A stretch of DNA of 64,000 nucleotides from Sphingomonadaceae bacterium 3R27C6 (GCA_005503215.1 SCNS01000001.1:186001-250000); one strand, 5' to 3'. Positions 41,850 to 50,867 are shown, counted from the first letter of the stretch. Made by a program: numbers and translations. The notes: generated by a model from the letters alone, not told the origin.

Positions 41850-43256
41850 GTGAGGGAGGCCGACGTCGCCCCGGCGGTCGTAGAGGACCCGGACGCGGCG
41901 GAAAAACCGGCGGCGCTGACCAGCCGCATCACCGGTTCGCTCGCGCGGCGCATGATCGCGATCGCGGCGCTGTGGATTTCGGTGCTGTTGATCGGCGGCG
42001 GCTTTGCGCTTGATCGCGTGCTGACCGGTGCGATCACGCGCAACTTCGATTCGAGCCTCGAATATGTGCTGATCGCGATGATCCGCTCGTCGGAGATTGG
42101 CCCCGATGGCGAAGTCCGGCTGGTCGAGCCGCTCGGCGACCAGCGCTTCCTCGAACCGTACAGCGGGCTCTATTGGCAGATCAGCGGTGGCAATCAGGAA
42201 CCCTATCGCTCGCGCTCGCTGTGGGAACGCTCGCTGAAGGCGCCGACGCCGCATATCGACAACCAGATCCACACCTATGACAGCACCCAGTTTCCCGACG
42301 AGGAACTGCGCGTGCTCGAACGCAATGTCATCCTGCCAGGCAGCAAGACCAGCTGGCGGTTCCAGATCGCGCAATCGCGCGAAGCGCTCGACACCCAGAA
42401 TCGCGCGGTGCGGGCGACGCTGATTCCCAGCCTCGCGCTGCTCGGCCTCGGCCTCATCATCCTCGCCGCGCTCCAGACCTTCTACGGCCTGTGGCCGCTG
42501 CGGCATATCCGCCGCGCGATCGCGGCGATGCGCGGCGGGCAGAACCGCCGCGTCGATGCGCCCCTGCCGCTGGAGGTGCAGCCGATGGTCGACGAACTCA
42601 ACGCGCTGCTCGCGCATAACGAAAAACAGGCCGAGGAGGCGCGGCTGCACGCGGGCAATCTCGCGCATGCGCTGAAAACGCCGCTCACCGTGCTCGTCAA
42701 CAGCGCGACGAGCTCGGATACCGAGCTCGCCGAGACGGTTCGGCGCGAGGCGGCGACGATGCAGCGGCAGGTCGACCACCACCTCGCCCGCGCGCGCGCG
42801 GTCGGACGGCGCGGCGCGGCGCAGGCGCGCGCGACCGTCTGGGACAGCGTGAACAGCGTGTCGCGCGCGGTCGCCGCGCTCTATCCCGATGCGCGGCTCG
42901 ATGCCGCGGGCGACAAAACCGTCGTCGTGCGGGTCGAGCGGCAGGACCTCGACGAACTGGTCGGAAACCTGCTCGAAAATGCGGCAAAATATGGCGGCGG
43001 CAGCGTCTTTGTCACCGTCGGCCGCGAAGACGGGATGGCGGAAATCCTGATCGAGGATGACGGCGCGGGAATTTCGCCCGCCGACCGCGACCGCGTCATC
43101 GACCGCGGCGTCCGGCTCGATAGCGGCAAGCCGGGCACAGGGCTGGGCCTCGCGATCGTGCGCGACGTCGCCGAAATCTACGGCGGCAGCATCGCGCTCG
43201 AAGAGAGCGAGGATCTGGGCGGATTGCTCGTGCGGCTGAGGCTGCCGGCGGGTTAA
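41850..43256 (+). CDS. Sensor histidine kinase
   Basis: A 468-residue membrane kinase with a GTG start 3 bp after the regulator gene. It has two membrane segments (residues ~36-55 and ~192-212) around a ~135-residue periplasmic domain. H273 (NLAHALKTPLT) is the phospho-accepting histidine. The N box (LVGNLLENAAKYGG), the G1 box DDGAGIS and the G2 box GKPGTGLGLAI are intact. Its partner is the preceding response regulator. The PepSY protein upstream may modulate the sensor. Confidence 0.94.
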   Translation: MREADVAPAVVEDPDAAEKPAALTSRITGSLARRMIAIAALWISVLLIGGGFALDRVLTGAITRNFDSSLEYVLIAMIRSSEIGPDGEVRLVEPLGDQRFLEPYSGLYWQISGGNQEPYRSRSLWERSLKAPTPHIDNQIHTYDSTQFPDEELRVLERNVILPGSKTSWRFQIAQSREALDTQNRAVRATLIPSLALLGLGLIILAALQTFYGLWPLRHIRRAIAAMRGGQNRRVDAPLPLEVQPMVDELNALLAHNEKQAEEARLHAGNLAHALKTPLTVLVNSATSSDTELAETVRREAATMQRQVDHHLARARAVGRRGAAQARATVWDSVNSVSRAVAALYPDARLDAAGDKTVVVRVERQDLDELVGNLLENAAKYGGGSVFVTVGREDGMAEILIEDDGAGISPADRDRVIDRGVRLDSGKPGTGLGLAIVRDVAEIYGGSIALEESEDLGGLLVRLRLPAG

Positions 43257-43993
43257 GGCTCCGAAACCGCTTCTGCCGATCGCCCGGTCGTGGCCGGGTC
43301 TTCGAGTGGCTCGCCGAAATGGGCGAGCCGGGCCAAGGGTGGCTTCTTTGCCATCGCTTTGGCGAACGCAATCATGGCGCCACGCGAATTAATGCTGCAA
43401 TAATCGGTCCGCCAGATGTCCATTTGCAGACCCGTGCGCTTGGCGGACGACGGGCATTCCCTCTGCAAGACGTCGAAGGACTTGATGATCTCCTCGGCAG
43501 GCGCGCGCGCCAGAAGCAAATAGTCGCTGCCGGGTCGCGTACCCGATTGAAGAACCCATAATTCGAGCGGTTTGCCGTCGCGTTTCGTATCGCCGATGTG
43601 GACGAAGAAGGAGTAGCGGTAGGAGCTGCGATCCAGATAGTCCCGATCATAGGCGCTTCGTTCGACGATCGCGCAGTGGAAAACGCCATAGTTGGTCAGC
43701 CGCATCCACTCGGGTTCGGCGTCAGGGTCGGCTGCCTGTTGGATCGTCCAATCGCCATAGGCGATGCGGCTGAGGCAGCCAAAGTCTTCGCCGTCGGTGA
43801 AGTTGTACGGTTGAATGTCATCGCCAAAACCCCAGAGCGGGGTATCGGCGTGCACAAGGTCCGAACGCGGTTCGGGGACTTCGTCATCGCGTGCGGCGGC
43901 GGGACTAGGGCAGACCAGCAGCGCGGCGGCAAGGATAAGCCCAAAGCGATTGACCGTACCGTGGGGGCGCGGCCTTTCGCCAGGAAAACTCAC
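43253..43993 (-). CDS. Hypothetical secreted protein
   Basis: A 246-residue protein with a signal peptide (FGLILAAALLVCPSPAAARD) after a short basic N-terminus. The mature part has several cysteines (DFGCLSR, VFHCAIV, RECPSS, TDYCSIN) and many aromatics, so a disulfide-bonded periplasmic protein is likely. The GTG at 43993 is the chosen start because it overlaps the GST stop (GTGA), giving coupled translation. It converges on the sensor kinase gene with a 4-bp overlap. The family is not recognised. Confidence 0.68.
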   Translation of the reverse strand: MSFPGERPRPHGTVNRFGLILAAALLVCPSPAAARDDEVPEPRSDLVHADTPLWGFGDDIQPYNFTDGEDFGCLSRIAYGDWTIQQAADPDAEPEWMRLTNYGVFHCAIVERSAYDRDYLDRSSYRYSFFVHIGDTKRDGKPLELWVLQSGTRPGSDYLLLARAPAEEIIKSFDVLQRECPSSAKRTGLQMDIWRTDYCSINSRGAMIAFAKAMAKKPPLARLAHFGEPLEDPATTGRSAEAVSEP

Positions 43994-44685
43994 GTTGCGG
44001 TGACTTCCAGCCCGCGCTGTACCGCTGGCCGCGCGAGACCGGCATCGAGCCAACGTGGGACATGCGCAAATCGGTCGAACCCGACGATCTCTCGTGCCTC
44101 GTAAAAACCGATCAGGTTTCGCACCCAGCCAAGCAATGAAATGTCGGCGATGCTATAGTCATCGCCCATCACCCACGTCCGCTCCGCCAGCCGCTCGTCA
44201 AGGACGCCAAGCAGCCGCGCCGATTCCGCCGCGTAGCGGTCGCGCGGGCGCTTGTCCTCATAGTCGCGGCCCGCGAATTTGTGGAAGAAGCCGAGCTGGC
44301 CGAACATGGGGCCGACCCCGCCCATCTGCCACATCACCCATTGGATCGTCTCATAACGCTCGGCAGGATCGGCCGACAGGAACCGCCCGCTCTTGTCGGC
44401 GAGATAGATCAGGATCGCGCCCGATTCGAACAGCGCGAGCGGCTTTCCGCCCGGGCCTTGCGGATCATAGATCGCCGGAATTTTGCCATTGGGGTTGAGC
44501 GCGAGGAACGCTGGATCATGGCTTTCGTTCGCCATGATGTCGATCCGGTGCGGTTCGTAAGCAAGGCCGGTTTCCTCGAGCATGATGCCCGCCTTCACGC
44601 CGTTCGGCGTCGGTGCGGAGAAAAGCTGGATCCGGTCGGGGTGCTGCGCGGGCCAGCGGGCGAAGATCGGATGGCCCAGGCTCAC
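43990..44685 (-). CDS. Glutathione S-transferase, Nu-class-like
   Basis: A 231-residue two-domain GST. The N-terminal thioredoxin fold has SAPTPNGVKAGIMLEE and NPNGKIPAIYD; the helical domain has DDYSIADISLLGWV. The TPNG start of the first helix is like YfcG/YghU of the Nu class, which have disulfide-bond reductase activity. It overlaps the second chorismate mutase by ATGA upstream and couples to the secreted protein gene downstream. Confidence 0.88.
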   Translation of the reverse strand: MSLGHPIFARWPAQHPDRIQLFSAPTPNGVKAGIMLEETGLAYEPHRIDIMANESHDPAFLALNPNGKIPAIYDPQGPGGKPLALFESGAILIYLADKSGRFLSADPAERYETIQWVMWQMGGVGPMFGQLGFFHKFAGRDYEDKRPRDRYAAESARLLGVLDERLAERTWVMGDDYSIADISLLGWVRNLIGFYEAREIVGFDRFAHVPRWLDAGLARPAVQRGLEVTAT

Positions 44686-44969
44686 GCGCTTTGCTCGCGC
44701 TTAGCCTTCTGATGATGGCGGATCACTTCGTCGATGATGAAACGCAGGAATTTCTCGGTGAAATCGGGGTCGAGGTCGGCGTCGCGGGCCAGCTCACGCA
44801 GCCGTTCGATCTGGCGCTCCTCGCGGCCGGGGTCGGCGGGGGGCAGGCCTTCGCGCGCCTTGAGCTCGCCGACCGCCTTGGTCACCTTGAACCGCTCGGC
44901 GAGCATATAGACGAGCGCCGCGTCGATATTGTCGATGCTCTGGCGGTAACGGCTCAGTTGGTCGTCCAT
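44682..44969 (-). CDS. Second chorismate mutase (AroQ type)
   Basis: A 95-residue AroQ-like protein: DQLSRYRQSIDNIDAALVYM, AERFKVTKAVGELK, then REERQIERLRELARDADLD and a C-terminal IIDEVIRHH. It has the arginine and lysine positions of the active site. It differs in sequence from the other copy at 27668-27982. It is coupled to a GST gene by ATGA and is divergent from the prenyl synthase gene. It may supply prephenate under other conditions or act in another route. Confidence 0.85.
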   Translation of the reverse strand: MDDQLSRYRQSIDNIDAALVYMLAERFKVTKAVGELKAREGLPPADPGREERQIERLRELARDADLDPDFTEKFLRFIIDEVIRHHQKAKREQSA

Positions 44970-45077
44970 GGGTGCGCGATTCCTCTCTTCTCCGGCACGC
45001 TTGGCACCGGCAAGGGGGCGGTGGCAAGCCGAAAGTCGTTGCAAAATCGTGGGCACGGCGCCAAGGCTCGCCGCGTC

Positions 45078-46091
45078 ATGACTGCCGAAATCCACCAGCT
45101 GCACGGCGACCGCCCGCCCTCGCTCGACCCGATGATGGCGCTCGTCGCCGCCGACATGAACGAGGTGAATTCGGTCATCCTCGACCGGATGCAGTCCGAA
45201 GTACCGCTGATCCCCGAACTCGCGGGCCACCTGATCGCGGGCGGCGGCAAGCGGATGCGCCCGATGCTGACGCTCGCCTGCGGCAAGCTGCTCGACTATC
45301 CGGGGCGTCGCCACTGCAAGCTCGCCGCCGCGGTCGAGTTCATCCACACCGCGACCCTGCTCCACGACGATGTCGTCGACAAATCGGACCTGCGCCGCGG
45401 GCGTAAGACCGCGAACCTCATCTGGGGCAACAGCGCTTCGGTGCTCGTCGGCGACTTCCTGTTCAGCCGCGCGTTCGAGGTGATGGTCGAGGACGGCTCG
45501 CTGAAGGTGCTCAAGATCCTCAGCCGCGCCTCAGCGGTGATCGCAGAGGGTGAGGTCAACCAGCTCTCCGCGCAGCGCCGGATCGAAACGAGCGAGGACC
45601 AGTATCTCGCGATCATCAACGCCAAGACCGCCGAACTGTTCGCCGCGGCGTGCAAGATCGCCGCGGTGGTCGCCGAGCGCGACGAGGCGACCGAGGCGGC
45701 GCTCGACGCCTATGGCCGCAACCTCGGTATCGCGTTCCAGCTCGTCGACGATGCGATCGACTATGTTTCGGATGCCGAGACGATGGGCAAGGGCGTCGGC
45801 GACGACTTCCGCGACGGCAAGGTCACGCTGCCCGTCATCCTCGCCTATGCGCGCGGCAGCGCCGAGGAACGCGAGTTCTGGAAGCTCGCGATCACCGGGC
45901 ACAAGACCTCGGACGAAGATCTCGCCTACGCGACGAGCCTGCTCCACAAGCACGACACGATCGCCGACACGCTCGCGCGCGCGCGCCATTACGGCCAGCG
46001 CGCGGTTGATGCGATCGGAGGTTTCAGCGCCAGCCAGGCGAAGTCGTCGCTGACCGAAGCGGTCGCCTTCGCCGTCGCGCGCGCCTATTGA
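45078..46091 (+). CDS. ispB: Polyprenyl (octa-/decaprenyl) diphosphate synthase
   Basis: A 337-residue trans-prenyl synthase. The first aspartate-rich motif is LLHDDVVDKSDLRRG, the second QLVDDAIDY, and GGGKRMRPML precedes them. It makes the long side chain of ubiquinone from farnesyl diphosphate and isopentenyl diphosphate. The ATG at 45078 is the first in the domain; the longer frame runs antisense through the chorismate mutase gene. Chain length (8, 9 or 10) cannot be read from sequence here; sphingomonads usually have Q-10. Confidence 0.92.
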   Translation: MTAEIHQLHGDRPPSLDPMMALVAADMNEVNSVILDRMQSEVPLIPELAGHLIAGGGKRMRPMLTLACGKLLDYPGRRHCKLAAAVEFIHTATLLHDDVVDKSDLRRGRKTANLIWGNSASVLVGDFLFSRAFEVMVEDGSLKVLKILSRASAVIAEGEVNQLSAQRRIETSEDQYLAIINAKTAELFAAACKIAAVVAERDEATEAALDAYGRNLGIAFQLVDDAIDYVSDAETMGKGVGDDFRDGKVTLPVILAYARGSAEEREFWKLAITGHKTSDEDLAYATSLLHKHDTIADTLARARHYGQRAVDAIGGFSASQAKSSLTEAVAFAVARAY

Positions 46092-46101
46092 GGCGGCGCC
46101 G

Positions 46102-46488
46102 ATGGCGATGATGGGCCCAGCGGCGGAAAGCCCCGACGCCTATATCGCCGCCCTGTCGAGCTGGCAGCGCGAACGCTGCGAAATGATGCGCGCGGCGATC
46201 ATGGCCGCAGCGCCCTTCGAAGAGACGATCAAATGGACCAACCTCGTCTTCATGGCGAATGGTCCGTGCATCCTGATCCGCGCCGAGGAACATCGCGTGC
46301 TTCTCGGCTTCTGGCGCGGCAAAAGGCTGCGCGACCTCGATCCGCGCATCAAGGCGAGCGGCAAATATGAATTGGGGAATCTGGTGATGGCCGAGGCGAC
46401 CGAGATCACCGCCGATGCGGTGTCGCGCCTCGCCGCCGAAGCTTTTCGCCTCAATACCGAACTGGGCAACCCCGCGGCGCGCACATGA
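46102..46488 (+). CDS. DUF1801-family protein
   Basis: A 128-residue cytoplasmic protein of the DUF1801/YdhG-like group: ETIKWTNLVFMANGPCILI followed by LLGFWRGKRL and the typical LRDLDPRIKASGKYELGNL (given here in part). It has no known function. It follows ispB by 10 bp and overlaps hrpB by ATGA, so the three are probably co-transcribed. Confidence 0.8.
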   Translation: MAMMGPAAESPDAYIAALSSWQRERCEMMRAAIMAAAPFEETIKWTNLVFMANGPCILIRAEEHRVLLGFWRGKRLRDLDPRIKASGKYELGNLVMAEATEITADAVSRLAAEAFRLNTELGNPAART

Positions 46489-48950
46489 CGCAGGTGCTGC
46501 CGATCGATGCCGTGCTGCCCGATATCATGGCGGCGCTGGTGCTGAAACCCAACGCCGTCGTCGTCGCGCCGCCGGGCGCGGGCAAGACGACGCGCGTCGC
46601 CCCCGCGATCCTCGACCAGCCATGGTGCAACGGCGCGGTGTGGCTGCTGTCGCCGCGTCGGCTCGCGGCGCGCGGCGCGGCCGAGCGCATCGCCGAGGAG
46701 ATGGGGGAAGCGGTCGGCGGGCGCGTCGGCTATGCGACGCGGCTCGACAGCAAGCAGTCAGCGGCGACGCGATTGCTCGTGATGACGCCCGGCCTGTTTC
46801 GCAACCGCATCCTCGCCGATCCCGAGCTTCATGGCGTGTCGGCGGTGCTGTTCGACGAAGTTCACGAACGAAGCCTCGATGGCGATTTCGCGCTCGCATT
46901 GGCCATCGATGCGCAGCAGGGCCTCCGCGACGACCTCCGTCTCGTCGCGATGTCAGCGACGCTCGACGGCGTGCGCTTCGGCGCGCTGCTCGGTAACGCG
47001 CCGGTGGTGAAGAGCGAGGGCAAGATCTGGCCGCTCGACCTCCGCCATATCGGTCGCCGCGCCGAGGATCGGCTTGAGGCATCGGTGCTCGCGGCTGTGC
47101 GACACGCGCTCGCCGATGAAGCAGAGGGGGACATGCTGGCGTTCCTTCCCGGTGCCGCCGATATCGAGCGCGCGGCGACAGCGGTCGAGGACGCACGGCT
47201 GCCGCTCGCTGTCCATCGCCTCCACGGCCAGATCGACCCGGCATTGCAACGCAAGGCGCTCGTTCGCGACCTCGACGGGCGGCGCAAGCTGATCCTCGCG
47301 ACGAGCATTGCCGAAACCAGCCTGACGATCGACGGCGTGCGCATCGTCATCGACGCTGGCCTGTCGCGGCGCCCGCGTTTCGACAAAGCGGCAGGCATCG
47401 CACGGCTTGTCACCGAGCGCGCGAGCCAGGCGTCGGCGACGCAGCGTGCCGGGCGCGCGGCGCGGCAGGGGTCCGGCGTTGCCTACCGATTGTGGGAAGC
47501 CGCGGCGACCGCGGGCATGCCGCCGTTCGACCCGCCCGAAATCCACGAGAACGACCTGATGCCTGTCGTGCTCGATTGCGCGAGCTGGGGCATCGTCGAC
47601 CCGCGCCAACTGGGCTGGCTCGACCCGCCGTCGCCCGCCGCGATTTCGGAAGCGAAAACGCGATTGCAGGCGATCGGTGCGCTGGCCGGCGATGGCCGCA
47701 TCACCGCGCATGGAAAGGCGCTCGCCGCGATCCCGCTGCCGGTGCCGCTCGCGCATATGCTGCTCGATGCGGCGCGCGCAGGCGAGGCCGAGATGGCGGG
47801 GCGGCTCGCGGTGCTGCTGACCGAACCGGGGCTCGGCGGGCGGGGCGTCGATGTCGAGGCGCGGCTGGGGCGCTGGCGTGGGCAGCGCAACGAGCGCTCG
47901 GAGGGCGCGTGGCGCCTCGCGCGGCGGCTCGCGACCATCGGCGAGAAGCTCGCGGCCGGGGCCGACGATGTCGAACCGCGCTCAATCGGCGGCTGGATCG
48001 CGACCGCCTGGCCCGACCGCGTCGCGCGGCAGCGGGCAGGGCAGCGCGGCGAATATCTCAGCGTCGGCGGCCGTGCCTATCGCATCGACGCGGTCGACCC
48101 GCTCGCGGGCAGCGAGTGGCTCGCGATCGCCGACGCGCAGGGCCATGCGGCGGGCGTGCGCATCCTCGCCGCGGCGCCGATCGCGCAGGCCGAGATCGAG
48201 GCACTCTTCGCCGATCGCATCGTCGCGCACTCGGCGAGCAGCTACGACAGCACGAACGACCGTGTCGATCATCGCCGCGAACGGCGCCTCGGCGCGATTG
48301 CGCTGACGAGCGGGCAGGCGGGGCGCAGCGAAAATGCCGGGGACGATATCGCGGTGCGCATGGCGGCGGTGCGCAGCAAGGGGCTGGGGCTGATCGGCTG
48401 GGGGCCGGCGGCGCAGGCGCTGCGCCAGCGCGCCTCCTATGCGGGGATCGACGCGCTCTCGACCGGAGCGCTCGCCGACAGTCTCGAACTCTGGCTCGAG
48501 CCGTTGCTCGCGGGGTGCCGCGGTCTCCGCGACATCGGCGACCGCAAGCTGGCCGACGCGTTGATGGCGACGCTCGACTGGCCCGCGCGCCAATTGCTCG
48601 AGAAGCATGCACCGGCAGACTATGCGACCCCCGTGGGCAGCCGGCATCCGATCGATTACGGCGCCGACGGCGGTCCCACGGTCAGCGTGCGCGTGCAGGA
48701 ATTGTTCGGGCTCGCGCGCCACCCGACGATCGGCGATCCGCCGGTGCCGCTTGTTCTGGCGCTGACCTCGCCCGCGCACCGACCGATCCAGACGACGCGC
48801 GACCTTGTGTCCTTCTGGAGCGGCAGCTGGCACGATGTGGCGCGCGAGATGCGTGGGCGCTACCCCAAGCACAACTGGCCCGACGATCCGGCGAACGCGC
48901 GGCCAAGCCTGATGACCAAAGCGGCGCAGGCGCGGCGCGATGCGCAATAG
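46485..48950 (+). CDS. hrpB: ATP-dependent helicase HrpB
   Basis: An 821-residue DEAH-box helicase of HrpB type. Motif I is PPGAGKTT, motif II DEVHERS, motif III SATLDG and motif VI QRAGRAARQ. The HrpB C-terminal domain follows, with HPIDYGADGGPTVSVRVQELFG near the end (shown in part). It is thought to act on RNA or DNA; the role is unclear. It is coupled to the DUF1801 gene by ATGA. Confidence 0.93.
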   Translation: MTQVLPIDAVLPDIMAALVLKPNAVVVAPPGAGKTTRVAPAILDQPWCNGAVWLLSPRRLAARGAAERIAEEMGEAVGGRVGYATRLDSKQSAATRLLVMTPGLFRNRILADPELHGVSAVLFDEVHERSLDGDFALALAIDAQQGLRDDLRLVAMSATLDGVRFGALLGNAPVVKSEGKIWPLDLRHIGRRAEDRLEASVLAAVRHALADEAEGDMLAFLPGAADIERAATAVEDARLPLAVHRLHGQIDPALQRKALVRDLDGRRKLILATSIAETSLTIDGVRIVIDAGLSRRPRFDKAAGIARLVTERASQASATQRAGRAARQGSGVAYRLWEAAATAGMPPFDPPEIHENDLMPVVLDCASWGIVDPRQLGWLDPPSPAAISEAKTRLQAIGALAGDGRITAHGKALAAIPLPVPLAHMLLDAARAGEAEMAGRLAVLLTEPGLGGRGVDVEARLGRWRGQRNERSEGAWRLARRLATIGEKLAAGADDVEPRSIGGWIATAWPDRVARQRAGQRGEYLSVGGRAYRIDAVDPLAGSEWLAIADAQGHAAGVRILAAAPIAQAEIEALFADRIVAHSASSYDSTNDRVDHRRERRLGAIALTSGQAGRSENAGDDIAVRMAAVRSKGLGLIGWGPAAQALRQRASYAGIDALSTGALADSLELWLEPLLAGCRGLRDIGDRKLADALMATLDWPARQLLEKHAPADYATPVGSRHPIDYGADGGPTVSVRVQELFGLARHPTIGDPPVPLVLALTSPAHRPIQTTRDLVSFWSGSWHDVAREMRGRYPKHNWPDDPANARPSLMTKAAQARRDAQ

Positions 48951-49016
48951 ACCTCTTTTCGTACGGCTGGGTTGGCGCTAAGGCGGCGGAACAGGCACCA
49001 GTTACAGGACACCCCG

Positions 49017-49295
49017 ATGAAAGCGCGTATCTTCCAGAAGCCCAAGAATGCGATGCAGTCGGGGCGCGCCGGGACGCAGCGCTGGATGCTGGAATTCGCC
49101 CCCGCCGAAGCGCGTAAGGCCGATCCGCTGATGGGCTGGGCGGGCAGCGGCGACACGCAGCGTCAGTTGCGTCTGGGTTTCGCGAGCCGTGAAGAAGCGG
49201 TGGCTTACGCGGAGAAGAACGGGATCGACGTCGAGATTACCTCGACCCCCGAGCGCCGCCTGAAGATTCAGGCCTACGCCGACAATTTCCGGTAA
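49017..49295 (+). CDS. NADH dehydrogenase accessory subunit, NDUFS4-like (ETC complex I region)
   Basis: A 92-residue protein matching the alphaproteobacterial NDUFS4-like subunit: KARIFQKPKNAMQSG, RWMLEFAP, DPLMGWAGSGDTQRQLRLGF and the end IQAYADNFR. NDUFS4 is an accessory subunit of complex I. The ATG at 49017 starts the domain. It lies away from any nuo operon, as is usual for this gene. Confidence 0.9.
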   Translation: MKARIFQKPKNAMQSGRAGTQRWMLEFAPAEARKADPLMGWAGSGDTQRQLRLGFASREEAVAYAEKNGIDVEITSTPERRLKIQAYADNFR

Positions 49296-49298
49296 TCA

Positions 49299-49369
49299 CG
49301 TCATCCCAGCGAAAGCTGGGATCGCGATATGCCCGGACGATAGCGGCCCCAGCTTTCGCTGGGACGACG
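49299..49369. repeat. Intergenic palindromic repeat (REP-like), 'cccagcgaaagctggg' type
   Basis: CCCAGCGAAAGCTGGG at the left and CCCCAGCTTTCGCTGGG at the right form matched arms with CGTCA and GACGA ends. The arms can pair with each other or fold alone. It separates the NDUFS4-like and DUF4170 genes, which converge here. Confidence 0.65.
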
Positions 49370-49375
49370 ATTTTG

Positions 49376-49594
49376 TCAGCCTTCGGCGTCCGGCTGCAAC
49401 AGCTTGTGCAGGTGGACGACGACATATTTCATTTCGGCATCGTCGACCGTGCGCTGCGCGGCGCTGCGCCACGCCTTTTCGGCCGTCTTATAGTCAGGGA
49501 ACAGGCCGACGACGTCGAGATTGTGGAGGTCGGTAAAGTCGAGACCCTGCGGATCGGCGACGCGTCCGCCGAACACGAGATGCAATTTGCTCAT
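49376..49594 (-). CDS. DUF4170-family protein
   Basis: A 72-residue cytoplasmic protein: KLHLVFGGRVADP, FPDYKTAEKAWRSAAQRTVDDAEMKYVVVHLHKLL (in part). This is the alphaproteobacterial DUF4170 family of unknown function. It starts with ATGAGCAAATTGC after GGAAAG. It is the last of a run of small leftward genes. Confidence 0.82.
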   Translation of the reverse strand: MSKLHLVFGGRVADPQGLDFTDLHNLDVVGLFPDYKTAEKAWRSAAQRTVDDAEMKYVVVHLHKLLQPDAEG

Positions 49595-49677
49595 GGCTGC
49601 TTTCCTTGCGGGCTAGCACTGGGGGAGGGGAGAAGCCGCGCCCCCTACCAGCGCTTTGCCCTTACGGCAAGTGCAGC

Positions 49678-50049
49678 TCAATCCTCGTCCTTGCGGCCCC
49701 CCGAACCGGACTTCGGCAGCAGCGAGCCGAGCAGTGCACCGATCGCGACCGCGCCCGCGACCAAGGCCAGCGGCTGCTTTTCGGCCGCGTCTTTCAGTTT
49801 GCTGTTCGCGCGTTTCGCCTGCGCCTTGCCCTTTTCATAAACTTCGCCGGCGGCTTCGCGGGCGACGCCGGCCTGTTCGCTCGCCTTGGCGGCGAGGTCT
49901 TCGGTCGCGGCGCGGGCGCGGCCATAGCCGTCCTGGATGCGCGCCTTTGCCGCCTCGGCGGTCAGTCGCGCGTTTTCGGCGGTTTTCTCGGCAAGTTCAC
50001 TCGCTTTTGCACGCGTCTCGCGGGCGGTTTCACCGAATGGCTTCATCAT
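49678..50049 (-). CDS. Alanine-rich coiled-coil protein with C-terminal membrane anchor
   Basis: A 123-residue protein. Long Ala/Glu/Lys helices (ARETRAKASELAEKTAENAR and so on) suggest a coiled coil. A C-terminal hydrophobic stretch (ALVAGAVAIGALLGSLLP) follows. The pattern is that of DUF883/ElaB- or apolipoprotein-like proteins. It overlaps the previous gene by 20 bp, and belongs to a leftward cluster with two membrane proteins. Confidence 0.65.
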   Translation of the reverse strand: MMKPFGETARETRAKASELAEKTAENARLTAEAAKARIQDGYGRARAATEDLAAKASEQAGVAREAAGEVYEKGKAQAKRANSKLKDAAEKQPLALVAGAVAIGALLGSLLPKSGSGGRKDED

Positions 50050-50419
50050 CTTCCTCCAATATTTCGATTTCATCCTCGTCCGCGGGTTCGTCGGCGGAGC
50101 GAAAATGATCGGCGACGTCGGTCGCCAGGTCCTGAATCTTTTGCACCAGGCGTGGCGCATGTTCCTTGATCGGTTCGCGTAGCAACCAGGCGAGGCCCGC
50201 TGCCGCTGCGATCGCGATCGGCAGCTTGTTGTCGCGAAACTGCTGCTGCACGGCATGCGCAGTATCGTCGACTTTTTCGCCGATCCGGTATTTGCCGCGA
50301 TCGACGAGCGCACTGGGCCTCAGCGCCGCGCGCGCTACGTCGAGCCGGCGGTGCAGTTCGCCGCGCTGGAGCATCGAGCGGCGCGCGGCGGCGATCAGGC
50401 GATTACGCGTCCGCGGCAT
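50030..50419 (-). CDS. Hypothetical DUF3618-like protein with one membrane segment
   Basis: A 129-residue protein: a basic helical N-terminus (RNRLIAAARRSMLQRGELHRR), a middle region HAVQQQFRDNKLPIAIAAAAGLAWLL with a membrane helix, and a very acidic C-terminus. The middle resembles DUF3618-type proteins that modify the cell envelope. It overlaps genes on both sides (17 and 20 bp), so it is coupled in an operon. Confidence 0.65.
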   Translation of the reverse strand: MPRTRNRLIAAARRSMLQRGELHRRLDVARAALRPSALVDRGKYRIGEKVDDTAHAVQQQFRDNKLPIAIAAAAGLAWLLREPIKEHAPRLVQKIQDLATDVADHFRSADEPADEDEIEILEEDDEAIR

Positions 50420-50867
50420 CGTCGATCCCCTCGTTCGTCAGGTCGCGGCGGAGCGCGGTACGGATGTCGCCATAGCTGAGCTGCGCGCGCCATCCGGCAA
50501 AGCCCGCGATGGCGAGCAGCACCGCGACGACGATCAGTGTCGCAACGAATGGCCCGACATGCGGCGCGAGCGCGAGGATCGCTCCGAAAGCAAGCGCGAG
50601 CATCGCGATGCCGAGCGCGCACGCCGCAATCGTGCCCCATGCCGCGGTCCAGCTGACGCCGTGCAGCGCCAGCTCACCGCGTGCCTCGATCAGCGCCAGT
50701 TCCGCCCGTGCCGTCGCCGAGAGATTGTCGACGACATCGCCGACAATCTTTTCGAGCGGAACGGGAGGCGGCGTGACCGGACGTCCGTCCGGCGCATAGC
50801 CATGACTTATGCCGTCAAAGCTGCGCGCGTCGGGCGCCGGCGGGGTATTCGGATCGGAAGATGCCAA
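50403..50867 (-). CDS. Phage-holin-family-like membrane protein (PF07332-like)
   Basis: A 154-residue protein. The cytoplasmic N-terminus is followed by EKIVGDVVDNLSATARAELALIEARGELAL and two hydrophobic helices (IAACALGIAMLALAFGAILAL and FVATLIVVAVLLAIAG). This resembles the putative phage holin family found widely on bacterial chromosomes, usually with no phage around it, as here. It is probably an envelope protein and not a holin. Confidence 0.75.
   Translation of the reverse strand: MASSDPNTPPAPDARSFDGISHGYAPDGRPVTPPPVPLEKIVGDVVDNLSATARAELALIEARGELALHGVSWTAAWGTIAACALGIAMLALAFGAILALAPHVGPFVATLIVVAVLLAIAGFAGWRAQLSYGDIRTALRRDLTNEGIDDAADA

Noticed and set aside
44613..45077. Extended N-terminus of the polyprenyl synthase
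   Set aside because: It runs antisense to the chorismate mutase and GST genes; the domain begins at 45078.
50403..50867. Holin-like gene as a sign of a prophage
   Set aside because: No lysin, integrase, capsid or other phage gene is nearby; this family is widespread on chromosomes.
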